A DNA stretch of 64,000 nucleotides from Arthrobacter sp. H-02-3 (GCF_003097355.1 NZ_PYUI01000008.1:1-64000); one strand, 5' to 3'; positions 40,619 to 49,174 are shown, counted from the first letter of the stretch. Numbers and translations are program-made. The notes: generated from the sequence alone by a model not told the origin.

Positions 40619-42357
40619 GAGCGTGCTCCGGCCGCTTGCCGCACACCGGCGAGGTGTGGACCGAACACGCCGAACACCATGGCCAGGGACGTGGCCCCCG
40701 GGTCCGGTGTCCCCACGCTCTTTTCGGCCAGGGGGCGGGCGCGCCCCTTGAGCGGGCGCAGGGCCGCGGTGGCCTGCGCCGCGGCGGTGGCCTCGCGCGC
40801 CGCTGCTGCCCAGCCGGCATCCGCGCCGGCGCCTTCGCCGGCCAGCCGGCTGAAGGTCTCGGTGAACGGGACAAGCGCGTCCACCATGGTCTTGTCCCCA
40901 ACATCGGCCTTGCCGAGCTCCGCAATCCGGGCGGCAAAAGCCGCCACGGACGCTGCGAGCTCAGACGCCTCGGGCGCGTGGTCGTTGCCGAGGGACTCAC
41001 CGAAGGCCCGCAGGCCGGCGCCCCACAGCACCCCGGAGGTGCCGCCGGCGTTGTCGGCCCAGGCATCGCCGGCGGCGGCCAGGACGGCGCCGGCTCCGGC
41101 GCCGCGGGACGCAGCGCCCGAGGCGGCGGCACAGGCCGCGTCAATGCCGCGGACCATCCCCCGCCCGTGGTCGCCGTCGCCGGCGATGGCGTCGAGGTCG
41201 CCGAGGGATTTCTCGGCGTCGTGGAGTGCGTCCCGGGCCGCCGTTAGGGCGGCGATGCAGCGCAGCGCGTAATTACGTGAAGCGTCCGCCGCGGTGAAGG
41301 CCTCCGGTGCCGTGGTGGCCTCGGCAGGCGTCGGCTCCTCCGCCACGCCGCCGGGGAGGGCTGCGTTGCCCCGCCGGTACGCAGGGGTCTCGGCGGGAGC
41401 GGTCCAGAGCGGTTCGAGTTCGTCATCGAGCCACGTGACGGTCAATGAGACGCCGGCCATGTCCAGGCTCGTGACGAGCTCGCCGACCTCCGGCATCACC
41501 AGTGTGTAGCCTGCGGCGCGAAGCAGCGGGGCGACGGTCAGCCACAGCACGAAGAGCTCTTCCTGTTTCGTGGAGCCGAGCCCGTTCAGGAGCACGGCAA
41601 TCCGCCGGCCGGCACCGTGCGGCGTCTCCGCGAGCACGCGCGCCACCAGTTCCTCGCCCAGCTCCCGTGCCGGCGGCAGTTCGGTGTCGAACAGTCCGGG
41701 CTCGCCGTGGATGCCCAGGCCGAGCCCCATCATTTTGTCCTCCAGCGTGAACAGCGGAGCGTCGGCGCCCGGAAAGGTGCACCCGCTGAAGGCGCTGCCG
41801 ATGCTGCGCGTCAGGTCGTTGGCCTTGCGGCCCAGGCGGACAACCTCGGGCAGGGTCTCGCCGGCCTCGGCGGCGGCTCCCATGATCTTGAAGACGGTGA
41901 AGTCGCCGGCGATGCCGCGGCGCTTGCCGGATTCCGACGGCGGTGCGCTGGCGATGTCGTCCATCACGAGCACGTTGTCCACCTGGATCCCTTCGGCGGC
42001 CAGCCGTTCGCTGGCCAGGCCGAAGTTCATGACGTCGCCGGCGTAGTTGCCGTAGGTGAACACCACGCCGGCGCCGCTGTCCGCGGCTTTGGCAACGGAA
42101 TACGCCTGCTGCGCGGACGGCGAGGTGAAGATGTTTCCGACGACGGCGCCGTCGGCCATGCCGGTGCCGATGAGCCCGGCGAAGGCCGGGTAATGGCCCG
42201 AGCCGCCGCCGGCCAGTACGGCCACCTTCGGCTGGCGGGGCCGGTGCCGGCGGACGGCGCCGCCGGGCACCTGGCGGACCAGGTTGGCATGGACGTCGCA
42301 GAAGCCGGCGAGGGCTTCCTCGGCGAAATCGGACGGGTCGTTAAAGATTCTGGTCAT
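40615..42357 (-). CDS. DhaK-DhaL fusion kinase (candidate erythrulose/apulose kinase)
   Basis: 580-residue ATP-dependent dihydroxyacetone-kinase-type fusion from the ATG at 42357. The DhaK half has AGGGSGHYPAFAGLIGTGM near residue 50 and the substrate-binding His in GLGIHGEPG near residue 205. The DhaL half has the nucleotide/Mg motif AIAGDGDHGRGMVRG near residue 395. Fusions of this type phosphorylate dihydroxyacetone or C4 ketoses such as L-erythrulose (LerK). The RpiB neighbour, SDR and transketolase favour a C4 or branched C5 ketose. It overlaps rpiB by ATGA. Confidence 0.9.
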   Translation of the reverse strand: MTRIFNDPSDFAEEALAGFCDVHANLVRQVPGGAVRRHRPRQPKVAVLAGGGSGHYPAFAGLIGTGMADGAVVGNIFTSPSAQQAYSVAKAADSGAGVVFTYGNYAGDVMNFGLASERLAAEGIQVDNVLVMDDIASAPPSESGKRRGIAGDFTVFKIMGAAAEAGETLPEVVRLGRKANDLTRSIGSAFSGCTFPGADAPLFTLEDKMMGLGLGIHGEPGLFDTELPPARELGEELVARVLAETPHGAGRRIAVLLNGLGSTKQEELFVLWLTVAPLLRAAGYTLVMPEVGELVTSLDMAGVSLTVTWLDDELEPLWTAPAETPAYRRGNAALPGGVAEEPTPAEATTAPEAFTAADASRNYALRCIAALTAARDALHDAEKSLGDLDAIAGDGDHGRGMVRGIDAACAAASGAASRGAGAGAVLAAAGDAWADNAGGTSGVLWGAGLRAFGESLGNDHAPEASELAASVAAFAARIAELGKADVGDKTMVDALVPFTETFSRLAGEGAGADAGWAAAAREATAAAQATAALRPLKGRARPLAEKSVGTPDPGATSLAMVFGVFGPHLAGVRQAAGARS

Positions 42358-42417
42358 GATGGGCTCTCTCAGCTGAACTCGGTCGTCTGCCGCTCTGTCC
42401 AATAGACGTTGAGGCTG

Positions 42418-43194
42418 CTAGTGGATGTGGCTTCCGCCGTTGATGTCGATGGTGGTTCCGGTGAGGTAGGCGGACTCCTCGGAGGACAGGAAGGTGATGA
42501 CGGCAGCGATTTCCTCGGTGCTGGCGTTGCGTCCGAGCGGGATACCGGCGTTGATGGCCGCTTCCTGCTCCTCGGTGCTGCCCACGCGGATGTTGGTGTC
42601 CACAGCGCCGGGGGTGATGGCGTTGACGGTCACGCCGGTGCTTCCGAGCTCACGGGCCAGGGCCTTGGTGAAACCCAGGATCGCGGCCTTGGCTGCGGAG
42701 TAGGGGACCTTGCCGAAGACGCCGCCGCCGCGCTGCGCGGACACGGAGGACATGTTCACGATCCTGCCCCAGCCGCTGGCGATCATGTCGGGCAGGAACG
42801 CCTTGGTAACCAGGTAGGTACCCGTGGCGTTGACGGCCATGACCTTGTTCCAGAGGTCCAGGGTGGTTTCCAGGAACGGCACCGGCGAGGTGATGCCGGC
42901 GATGTTGGCCAGGGCGCCGACGGCGGGCAGGTTGCCGGCGCTGACCTCGGCGGCCACCGCCTGGTACGCGGCTGTCACGGAGTCCTCGCTGGCGACGTCG
43001 ATCTCGTGGCCGAAGGCGGGAACGTTGAATTCGTTGCCGATCTCCGCGGCGACCTTGGCGGACTTCTCGCCGTCGAGGTCCAGGATCACCACGCCCCAGC
43101 CCTGGCTGGCGTAGCGGCGTGCGGTGGTGATGCCGATGCCCCGGTCCGAGGTTGCCCCGGTGAGGACGGCGGTGCGCTGGATGGTGGTGCTCAT
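42418..43194 (-). CDS. SDR family dehydrogenase (candidate polyol dehydrogenase)
   Basis: 258-residue classical short-chain dehydrogenase. TGATSDRGIGITTARRYA is the cofactor motif, ANIAGIT the NAG-type motif, and VNMSSVSAQ..VPYSAAKAAILGF holds the catalytic Ser, Tyr and Lys. The C-terminus is GTTIDINGGSHIH. Between a kinase and a sugar isomerase it probably oxidises a polyol, as D-threitol dehydrogenase does, to the ketose phosphorylated by the next enzyme. A strong hairpin lies just upstream, between it and the isomerase gene. Confidence 0.9.
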   Translation of the reverse strand: MSTTIQRTAVLTGATSDRGIGITTARRYASQGWGVVILDLDGEKSAKVAAEIGNEFNVPAFGHEIDVASEDSVTAAYQAVAAEVSAGNLPAVGALANIAGITSPVPFLETTLDLWNKVMAVNATGTYLVTKAFLPDMIASGWGRIVNMSSVSAQRGGGVFGKVPYSAAKAAILGFTKALARELGSTGVTVNAITPGAVDTNIRVGSTEEQEAAINAGIPLGRNASTEEIAAVITFLSSEESAYLTGTTIDINGGSHIH

Positions 43195-43232
43195 GATGCT
43201 CCTTGGAGTTGGTGTGGTGTCTCTTTGATGGA

Positions 43233-43292
43233 ATCGATTGCTCCAACAGCGCCGTTTTGGCGGTCCAAAACGGCCGTTTCGGAGCAGTCGAT
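43233..43292 (-). repeat. Nested inverted repeat inside the sugar operon
   Basis: An inner perfect 10-bp stem (43251-43260 with 43265-43274, loop CGGT) sits inside an outer 12-bp stem with one mismatch (43233-43244 with 43281-43292). It lies 3 bases after the isomerase stop and 38 bases before the SDR start on the transcribed strand. No U-tract follows, so a role in mRNA processing, stability or polarity is more likely than full termination. Confidence 0.65.
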
Positions 43293-43295
43293 GGG

Positions 43296-44120
43296 TCAGA
43301 TGAGGTCTGTGATGAAGCTGGCGGCCTTGGCGGCTGCTGCCGGGCGTTCGTCGTGCGTGACGTCGCGGGTCTCCAGCTCCAGGGAGAAGTGGCCGGCGTA
43401 ACCGTGGGCAGCGAGTGCGCCCAGGCCGGCGGCAAAATCGGCGTCGCCGTTGCCGATGCTGAGGTTGATGTTCCCCGGCACGGCATCGCGCAGGTGGACG
43501 TGGGCGATCCGGCCCCGGTGCCGCTGAAGGTAGTTCAGCGGGTCCTCGCCGGCGGCCACGATGTGGCTGAAGTCCATGACGATCCCGACGCCGGATCCGG
43601 CCAGCCGCTCTGCCAGCAGTTCCGCGCGCTCCAGGTTCCAGCAGAAGCGCAGGAAGTGCAGTGACTCGGTCCAGAGCTCGACGCCGAACTCGTCCGCGCG
43701 TCGCCTGGCCCCGAGGAGCTGAGCGGCAATGGTGTCCAGATCATCGTCGATGCTGCGGACCGGCTCGTGGCCGAGGGCGCCGCAGGGAAGGACAAGGGCC
43801 TTGGCACCAATTCCGGCCGCCAGGGTGAGGAGGGCGTCAAGGTGCCGGTTCCGGGCGGACTGCGCGTCGGCGTCGAGCACGGCGTTGAGGTCCCCAATGT
43901 CTCCGTTGACCGAACGGACCCGCAGCCCGGAGGCAACGACGTCGGCCGTCACGGCGGCGACGGCAGCGGCGTCAAGGTCGTAGGGAACGTGGTCGCACAC
44001 TCCGGGAAGGGCGCCGAGATCGATTTCCTCGAAACCCAGGCCGCTGATGGTGCGCAGGGCCGTGGGCAGGTCCTGGTGGCGGAAGCTGATGGACGAGCAG
44101 CCGAGTCGGGAATTGAACAT
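43296..44120 (-). CDS. Sugar phosphate isomerase/epimerase (AP-endonuclease 2 TIM barrel)
   Basis: 274-residue xylose-isomerase-like TIM barrel starting MFNSRLGCSSISFRHQDLP. Metal-ligand positions of the family are visible: Glu in ELWTESLHF, Asp/His in VMDFSHIVAAG, His in IAHVHLRDAV and Glu in HFSLELETRD. It is the first gene of the leftward operon and divergent from the transporter. It may isomerise or epimerise the free sugar, the ketose or its phosphate; an apiose-type isomerase or an L-erythrulose-phosphate isomerase are both possible. Confidence 0.87.
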   Translation of the reverse strand: MFNSRLGCSSISFRHQDLPTALRTISGLGFEEIDLGALPGVCDHVPYDLDAAAVAAVTADVVASGLRVRSVNGDIGDLNAVLDADAQSARNRHLDALLTLAAGIGAKALVLPCGALGHEPVRSIDDDLDTIAAQLLGARRRADEFGVELWTESLHFLRFCWNLERAELLAERLAGSGVGIVMDFSHIVAAGEDPLNYLQRHRGRIAHVHLRDAVPGNINLSIGNGDADFAAGLGALAAHGYAGHFSLELETRDVTHDERPAAAAKAASFITDLI

Positions 44121-44181
44121 CGTCGTTGATCCTCTGGTCGTGCCCCGAGGGCGGTGGTGATACGGACCACACTACAAAGTC

Positions 44182-44270
44182 GACTGTCAACAGTCAACCT
44201 TTGAAGTTGACTGTTGACATTACTTATGTCGCGGGTCACACTGGCGTATCATCTGTTAACAGTCGACAGT
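44182..44270. promoter_or_regulatory. GntR operator cluster in the divergent sugar promoter
   Basis: Between the isomerase and transporter genes are GACTGT-CA-ACAGTC (44182-44195), ACTGTTGACATT (44210-44221), CTGTTAACAG (44253-44262) and ACAGTCGACAGT (44259-44270). They share the pattern ACTGT-NN-ACAGT. Bases 44185-44198 and 44206-44219 also form a perfect 14-bp inverted repeat. TTGACT/TTGACA -35-like boxes in both directions lie within the sites, so binding should repress both operons. The same motif precedes the gntR gene at 47729. Confidence 0.75.
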
Positions 44271-44313
44271 GTTGGCGCTGAAGCGTCGACAGCTCTCTTC
44301 GAAAGGGATTGAC

Positions 44314-45651
44314 ATGAGCAACGAAGCTCTCACCATGCGAGGCCCTGTGCATGGCACGAAGGACGCCCGGCGCGTCGCGATCGGCTCCAGCGTCGGCGCA
44401 GTTATCGAGACCTATGACTTCATCGGATTCGGCACGGCAGCAGCCCTGTACTTCGGTACGGCTTTCTTCCCCACGGGCGACCCGGTGACCGGGACCCTGG
44501 CCGCCTTCGCCACCCTGGGTGTCGGCTTCGCGGCCCGTCCCATTGGCGGCATCATCGGCGGCCACCTCGGTGACAAGCTCGGCCGCAAACCGGTCCTGGT
44601 GGCCTCCCTGATCCTCATGGGCGTCGCCACCTTCGTCATCGGCCTTCTTCCCACGTACAGCCAGGTCGGCCTGATGGCTCCTGCTTTGCTGGTGTTCGTC
44701 CGCATCGTCCAGGGCCTGGCCTTCGGCGCGGAGTGGGGCGGCGCCATCCTCATGAGCTACGAACACGCGCCGTGGAAATCCAAGGGCAAGTACACCGGCA
44801 TGGTCCAGGCCGGCTTCCCGGTCGGGCTGCTGCTGGCCAACCTGGTGTTCCTCTTCAGCGTCCAGCTCGGCGGCGAACTCGCCTGGCGCATTCCGTTCCT
44901 CGCCAGCATCGTGCTGGTCGTCGTCGGCCTGATCATCCGCTCCAAGGTCCCCGAGTCCCCGGTCTTCGACGAGGTCAAGGACAGCGGCAACATCGTGAAG
45001 TCGCCCATCACGGAGGTCCTCAAGACCGACTGGCGCAACATCGTCAAGGGCATCGGCCTCCGCATCGCCGAGACCGCAGGCTACGCCGTGTCCATCACCT
45101 ACATGATTTCCTACCTGAACAGCCAGCACCTGGCCGACAAGACCCAGACACTCGTCGCACTGTGCATCGCCTCCGCGATCGGCATCTTCGCCACGCAGGC
45201 CTGGGCACGACTGACCGACAGGATCGGCCGGCGCCCGCTCTACATCTGGTCCTGCGCCTTCGCGGTGGCCTTCGCCGTGCCGATGTTCCTTTTGGTCAAC
45301 ACCGGCTTGTTCATCTTCATCATCGCCACCCTCGTGATCTCCTACGCCGTGTGCCAGAACTCGCTCGCCGGCGCCCAGGGCGCCTGGTTCCCGGAGCTCT
45401 TCCAGGCCAAGACCCGCGCCTCCGGCGCCTCGCTGGCCTACCAGATCTCGGCCATGGTCTCCGGCTTCACCCCGTTCATCACCACCCTGCTGTTCGTCAG
45501 CTTCGGCTGGATGGGCCCGGCACTGCTCTTCGGCACCTACGCCGCCATCGGCCTCTGGGCCGCCCTCGCCACCCGGGAAACCTGGGGCAAGCGCGAACGC
45601 CAGCTCGCGGACGAGGCCACCAAAAGCACCCCCGCCCACGTGACCGCGTAG
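44314..45651 (+). CDS. MFS transporter, metabolite:H+ symporter (MHS) family
   Basis: 445-residue, 12-helix transporter from the ATG at 44314 (GAAAGGGATTGAC before it). MHS-family marks are AIGSSVGAVIETYDFIGFGTAAALYF in helix 1, GGIIGGHLGDKLGRKPVL between helices 2 and 3, RIVQGLAFGAEWGGAILMSYEHAP in helices 4-5, and AWFPELFQAKTRASGASLAYQIS. Known MHS members often carry organic acids, betaines or shikimate, so a sugar or polyol substrate would be unusual; the co-operon transketolase still ties it to this pathway. Confidence 0.9.
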   Translation: MSNEALTMRGPVHGTKDARRVAIGSSVGAVIETYDFIGFGTAAALYFGTAFFPTGDPVTGTLAAFATLGVGFAARPIGGIIGGHLGDKLGRKPVLVASLILMGVATFVIGLLPTYSQVGLMAPALLVFVRIVQGLAFGAEWGGAILMSYEHAPWKSKGKYTGMVQAGFPVGLLLANLVFLFSVQLGGELAWRIPFLASIVLVVVGLIIRSKVPESPVFDEVKDSGNIVKSPITEVLKTDWRNIVKGIGLRIAETAGYAVSITYMISYLNSQHLADKTQTLVALCIASAIGIFATQAWARLTDRIGRRPLYIWSCAFAVAFAVPMFLLVNTGLFIFIIATLVISYAVCQNSLAGAQGAWFPELFQAKTRASGASLAYQISAMVSGFTPFITTLLFVSFGWMGPALLFGTYAAIGLWAALATRETWGKRERQLADEATKSTPAHVTA

Positions 45652-45723
45652 GGACGCACCCCACCGGACGCCGTCGACGGCCTCCCGCAGTAGCTCGTCA
45701 CGTCACTTTTGAAAGGCAGAATT

Positions 45724-46623
45724 GTGGTTCTCACACAGGAAAAAGCAGCCCGGGGCAAACCCTCCGACGTCGAGGCAGCACGCCTTGAACGGGTCGAGGG
45801 GGCCGCGTTCCGGATCCGGCACCACGCCCTGAACATGGGCGAGGTCCAGGGCCAGGGCTATGTGGGCCAGGCCCTCGGCGCGGCCGACATGCTGGCGGTT
45901 GTCTATGCGGACCAGCTCCGGTTCCGCGCCGACGATCCCGAATGGGACGGGCGGGACAGGTTCCTGCTCTCCACGGGCCACTACGCGATCGGCCACTACG
46001 CGGCCCTCGCCGAGGCCGGGACCATCCCCGTCACGGAACTGGAGACCTACGGCTCGGACAATTCCCGGCTGCCGATGTCCGGGATGTCCACCTACACCCC
46101 CGGCATGGAGATCTCTGGCGGCTCCCTCGGCCACGGCCTCTCGATCGCCGTCGGCGCCGCCCTTGGCCTGCGTTACCAGGGGTCGGACGCCCGGGTCTAC
46201 AACTTCCTCTCCGACGGCGAACTCGACGAGGGCTCCACGTGGGAGGCCGCCATGGGCGCGCACCACCACCAGCTCGGCAACCTCACCGCCATGGTGGACA
46301 TCAACGCCCTGCAGGCCGACGGGAAGACCGACACCGTGCTGCGCACCGAGCCCGTCACCGAAAAGTGGGAGGCGTTCGGCTGGTACACCCAGCGCGTGGA
46401 CGGGAACGACGTCGGCGCGCTGCTGGCCGCGTTCGACAACGCCGCTGCCCAGGCGGCCGCCGCCGGACGTCCCTCGGTGATCCTGTGCGACACCAAAGTG
46501 GGACGCGGCGTCCCGCTGCTCGAGGACCGCGAAAAGGCGCACTTCATGCGCATTGAAGAGCACGAATGGCAGCTCTGCCGCGAGCACCTGACCGCAGGAT
46601 TCGAAGGAAAGGCCGCACGATGA
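45724..46623 (+). CDS. Transketolase, N-terminal (TPP-binding) subunit
   Basis: 299-residue subunit of a split transketolase from a GTG at 45724 with GAAAGG ahead; a TTG at 45709 is the alternative. LSTGHYAIGHYAALAEAG, then GGSLGHGLSIAVGAALGLR, and the TPP/Mg motif SDGELDEGSTWEAAMGAHHH..MVDIN are present. It overlaps the second subunit by ATGA. A dedicated transketolase would consume erythrose 4-phosphate (tetritol route) or cleave apulose 4-phosphate (apiose route). Confidence 0.92.
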   Translation: MVLTQEKAARGKPSDVEAARLERVEGAAFRIRHHALNMGEVQGQGYVGQALGAADMLAVVYADQLRFRADDPEWDGRDRFLLSTGHYAIGHYAALAEAGTIPVTELETYGSDNSRLPMSGMSTYTPGMEISGGSLGHGLSIAVGAALGLRYQGSDARVYNFLSDGELDEGSTWEAAMGAHHHQLGNLTAMVDINALQADGKTDTVLRTEPVTEKWEAFGWYTQRVDGNDVGALLAAFDNAAAQAAAAGRPSVILCDTKVGRGVPLLEDREKAHFMRIEEHEWQLCREHLTAGFEGKAAR

Positions 46624-47612
46624 GCACCGCCGCAACACCGAAGCTGAAGACGTCGGCCATGATCGCTTCCTTCGCGGACCCGGGCCAGAAGACCGCGTCC
46701 GCACCATTTGGGCACGCCCTGGTCAAAGCCGCACAGGAGAACGACAAGATCGTGGGCCTGACCGCGGACCTGGGCAAGTACACGGACATGCATATCTTCG
46801 CCCAGGCTTTCCCGGAACGGTTCTTCCAGATGGGCATGGCCGAGCAGCTGCTCTTCGGCGCGGCGGCCGGGCTGGCGGAGACGGGCCTGGTCCCGTTTGC
46901 ATCCACATACTCGGTGTTCGCCGCCCGGCGCGCCTACGACTTCCTGTGCCTGGACGCCGCCGAGCCGAACCTCAACGTCAACATCGTGGGAGGACTCCCC
47001 GGACTGACCACCGGCTACGGCCCCAGCCACCAGGCCACTGAGGACATGGCGATCTTCCGCGGCATGCCCAACCTGACGATCGTGGATCCGTGCGACTCCC
47101 TCGACATCGAGCAGGCGGTCCCCCAGCTGGCGGCCAGCGAGGGCCCCACGTACCTGCGCCTGCTGCGCGGCAATGTCCCCACGGTGCTGGACGAGTACGA
47201 CTACACGTTCGAACTCGGCAAGGCGAAAGTCCTGCGCGGTGGCAATGACGTCGTCTTCATCTCCAGCGGACTCATGACCATGCGGGCGCTTCAGGCGGCC
47301 GAGGCGCTGGCCGCGCACAACGTGGATGTCGCCGTCGTCCATGCCCCCACCATCAAGCCGTTCGACTCCGCAACGGTCCTGGCCGAGCTGAACACCGACC
47401 GCCTCGCGGTGACGCTGGAGAACCACAGCGTGGTGGGCGGCCTTTTCGAGACCGTCGCCTCGGCCGTGGTCACGGCGGGACTCGGCAAGCGGGTGGTGCC
47501 GGTGGCGCTGCCTGATGAGTTCCTCGACGCCGGGGCGTTGCCCACTCTGCACGAACGCTACGGGCTTTCGGTGCAGCGGATCGTCGCCAAGGTCCTCGCC
47601 GAACTGGGCTAA
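46620..47612 (+). CDS. Transketolase, C-terminal (pyrimidine-binding) subunit
   Basis: 330-residue second half of the split transketolase. The catalytic Glu that activates TPP is in MGMAEQLLFGAAAGLAETG, followed by the pyrimidine-domain block ASTYSVFAARRAYDF and the C-terminal transketolase domain (VVFISSGLMTMRALQAAEAL, TLENHSVVGGLFETVA). The ATGA overlap with the N-terminal subunit implies equal synthesis of the two chains. Central-metabolism transketolase is normally one chain in actinobacteria, so this pair is likely pathway-specific. Confidence 0.92.
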   Translation: MSTAATPKLKTSAMIASFADPGQKTASAPFGHALVKAAQENDKIVGLTADLGKYTDMHIFAQAFPERFFQMGMAEQLLFGAAAGLAETGLVPFASTYSVFAARRAYDFLCLDAAEPNLNVNIVGGLPGLTTGYGPSHQATEDMAIFRGMPNLTIVDPCDSLDIEQAVPQLAASEGPTYLRLLRGNVPTVLDEYDYTFELGKAKVLRGGNDVVFISSGLMTMRALQAAEALAAHNVDVAVVHAPTIKPFDSATVLAELNTDRLAVTLENHSVVGGLFETVASAVVTAGLGKRVVPVALPDEFLDAGALPTLHERYGLSVQRIVAKVLAELG

Positions 47613-47675
47613 GTCCGAAGAGGAGTCGCCGCGCGGGCCCGGCAGCCGCCGGTCCCGCGCGGGTGCCGTACCATC

Positions 47676-47720
47676 AACTGTTAACACACCAACTGTAGAC
47701 AGTTGACCACTGACAGTGAG
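47676..47720. promoter_or_regulatory. GntR operator at its own gene
   Basis: Just before the gntR start are ACTGTTAACAC (47677-47687), the perfect ACTGT-AG-ACAGT palindrome (47692-47703) and CACTGACAGTG (47709-47719). They match the pattern found in the isomerase/transporter promoter 3.4 kb away. This indicates autoregulation by the GntR protein. Confidence 0.7.
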
Positions 47721-47728
47721 GACACACC

Positions 47729-48388
47729 ATGGCCGGAGCAACAGCCCCGCTGCTCGGACTCGAAAAGAAGAGCCTTCGCGAGCAGGCGCTGTCCGCCCTG
47801 CGCACGGCGATCACGAGCGGTGAACTTGAGCCGGGCCGGCATCTGGTGGAGACGGAACTATCCGACATGCTCCAGATCAGCCGGGGAACGCTGCGCGAGG
47901 CCCTGCGGCAGCTGGAACAGGAAGGGCTGCTCTCGGCCGGCGCGCGGGGACGGCTGTCCGTACGGCATCTGGACAGCAAGGAAATCCGGGATATCTACGC
48001 CGTCCGGGCGGCGCTGGAGTCGCTCGCGGTCCGGACGCTGTGTGAACTGCCGGACCGAATCCCGGTGATTGCGTCCCTGCGCTCGGCGATCGACGCCATG
48101 GCAGCGGCCGCGGAGGGGACCTTGGAGGAACGGATCGAGTCCGATCTCGAGTTCCACCGGACGATGTGCCGGCTGACGGGAAACGAGACCCTGCTGCACT
48201 CCTGGGAATCGCTGGAGGGCTCCATCCGGATGTCGATCATGTTTGCCGGGATCGAACGGGCCGTCAAGAACATGAGCGTTGACCGGCACCACGACATCGT
48301 CGCCGCGATCGAGACCGGCGACGCAGTGCTGGCGCGCGCCACCGTCCTCGAACACATGGACGTCGCCGCGGCGAACCTCGTCGCCTAG
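47729..48388 (+). CDS. GntR family (FCD) regulator of the sugar locus
   Basis: 219-residue regulator. The winged helix-turn-helix (LRTAITSGELEPGRHLVETELSDMLQ..RGTLREALRQLEQEGLL) occupies residues 20-75. The FCD domain has the metal-binding positions Asp and His in ESDLEFHRTMCRLTGN, His in RHHDIVAAI and a final His in VLEHMD. Palindromes in front of the gene match those at 44182-44270, so it probably senses a pathway sugar or sugar phosphate and represses both operons. Confidence 0.93.
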   Translation: MAGATAPLLGLEKKSLREQALSALRTAITSGELEPGRHLVETELSDMLQISRGTLREALRQLEQEGLLSAGARGRLSVRHLDSKEIRDIYAVRAALESLAVRTLCELPDRIPVIASLRSAIDAMAAAAEGTLEERIESDLEFHRTMCRLTGNETLLHSWESLEGSIRMSIMFAGIERAVKNMSVDRHHDIVAAIETGDAVLARATVLEHMDVAAANLVA

Positions 48389-48394
48389 CCGGCG

Positions 48395-49174
48395 TCAGTA
48401 GTCCACGATCGCGCCGGCGGAGATGTTGACCGTCGCGTCGGTGATGGCTGCCGCCTTATCCGAAACGATGAACGAGGCCACGTTCCCGACGTCTGTCAGG
48501 GTGGCGGTGCGGTTCAGATGGGCCGTCCTGGCGATCTCCACCACGATCTCTTCCCGGCCTTCGGCCTGCCATGGGATGGTTTCGATAATGCCGCCGGTCA
48601 CCATGGTGACCACGCGGATACCGTGCTTTCCCAGCTCGAGGGCCCATTGCCGGCGCAGTCCTTCCATCGCGTCGAGCGCCACTTTGAACCCGCCCAGGCC
48701 CGGTACGGTCTGCGGGCCCGAGCCGCCGAACATGAGCACCACGCCGGAACGCTGTTTGACCATGTGGGCGGCGGCCGCGCGGGTGGTGAGAAAGTGGGTG
48801 CGCGCAGCCAGGCTGATGGGCCGGGTGAAGTCGTCCACATCAATGTCCATGAGCGGCTGCTGGACATCTCCAAACGAGATCACGTTGAAGGAGATGTCAA
48901 TCCTCTTGCTCTTTTTCGCAACCCGGTTCACGAAGGCATCCACCTGCTCCTCGTCCAGGGCATCGACGACGGCGGTCTCCGCCGTGCCGCCGGCCTCGCG
49001 AATGTCTCGGGCCACTTTCTCCAGTCGCGCTTCGGTCCTGCCGGCGATGTGGACGGACGCGCCTTCGGCCGCGAAGGCCCTGGCCACCGCCCCGCCGACC
49101 GCCCCGCCGCCGCCGTAGATCAGTGCGGTCTTGCCGTGCAGCAAGCCGTTGTCCGGAAGCCCGTTATTCAGCAT
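48395..49174 (-). CDS. Atypical SDR lacking the catalytic Tyr
   Basis: 259-residue SDR-fold protein from the ATG at 49174 (MLNNGLPDNGLLHGKTALIYGGGGAVGG). It keeps the overall fold and the C-terminal VASFIVSDKAAAITDATVNISAG block. The cofactor motif is GGGGAVG instead of GxxxGxG, the NAG motif reads NVISFGD, and the YxxxK position reads LGGFK, so the catalytic Tyr is missing. It may be a divergent reductase using other residues or a non-catalytic NAD-binding protein. It converges with the gntR gene. Confidence 0.82.
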   Translation of the reverse strand: MLNNGLPDNGLLHGKTALIYGGGGAVGGAVARAFAAEGASVHIAGRTEARLEKVARDIREAGGTAETAVVDALDEEQVDAFVNRVAKKSKRIDISFNVISFGDVQQPLMDIDVDDFTRPISLAARTHFLTTRAAAAHMVKQRSGVVLMFGGSGPQTVPGLGGFKVALDAMEGLRRQWALELGKHGIRVVTMVTGGIIETIPWQAEGREEIVVEIARTAHLNRTATLTDVGNVASFIVSDKAAAITDATVNISAGAIVDY

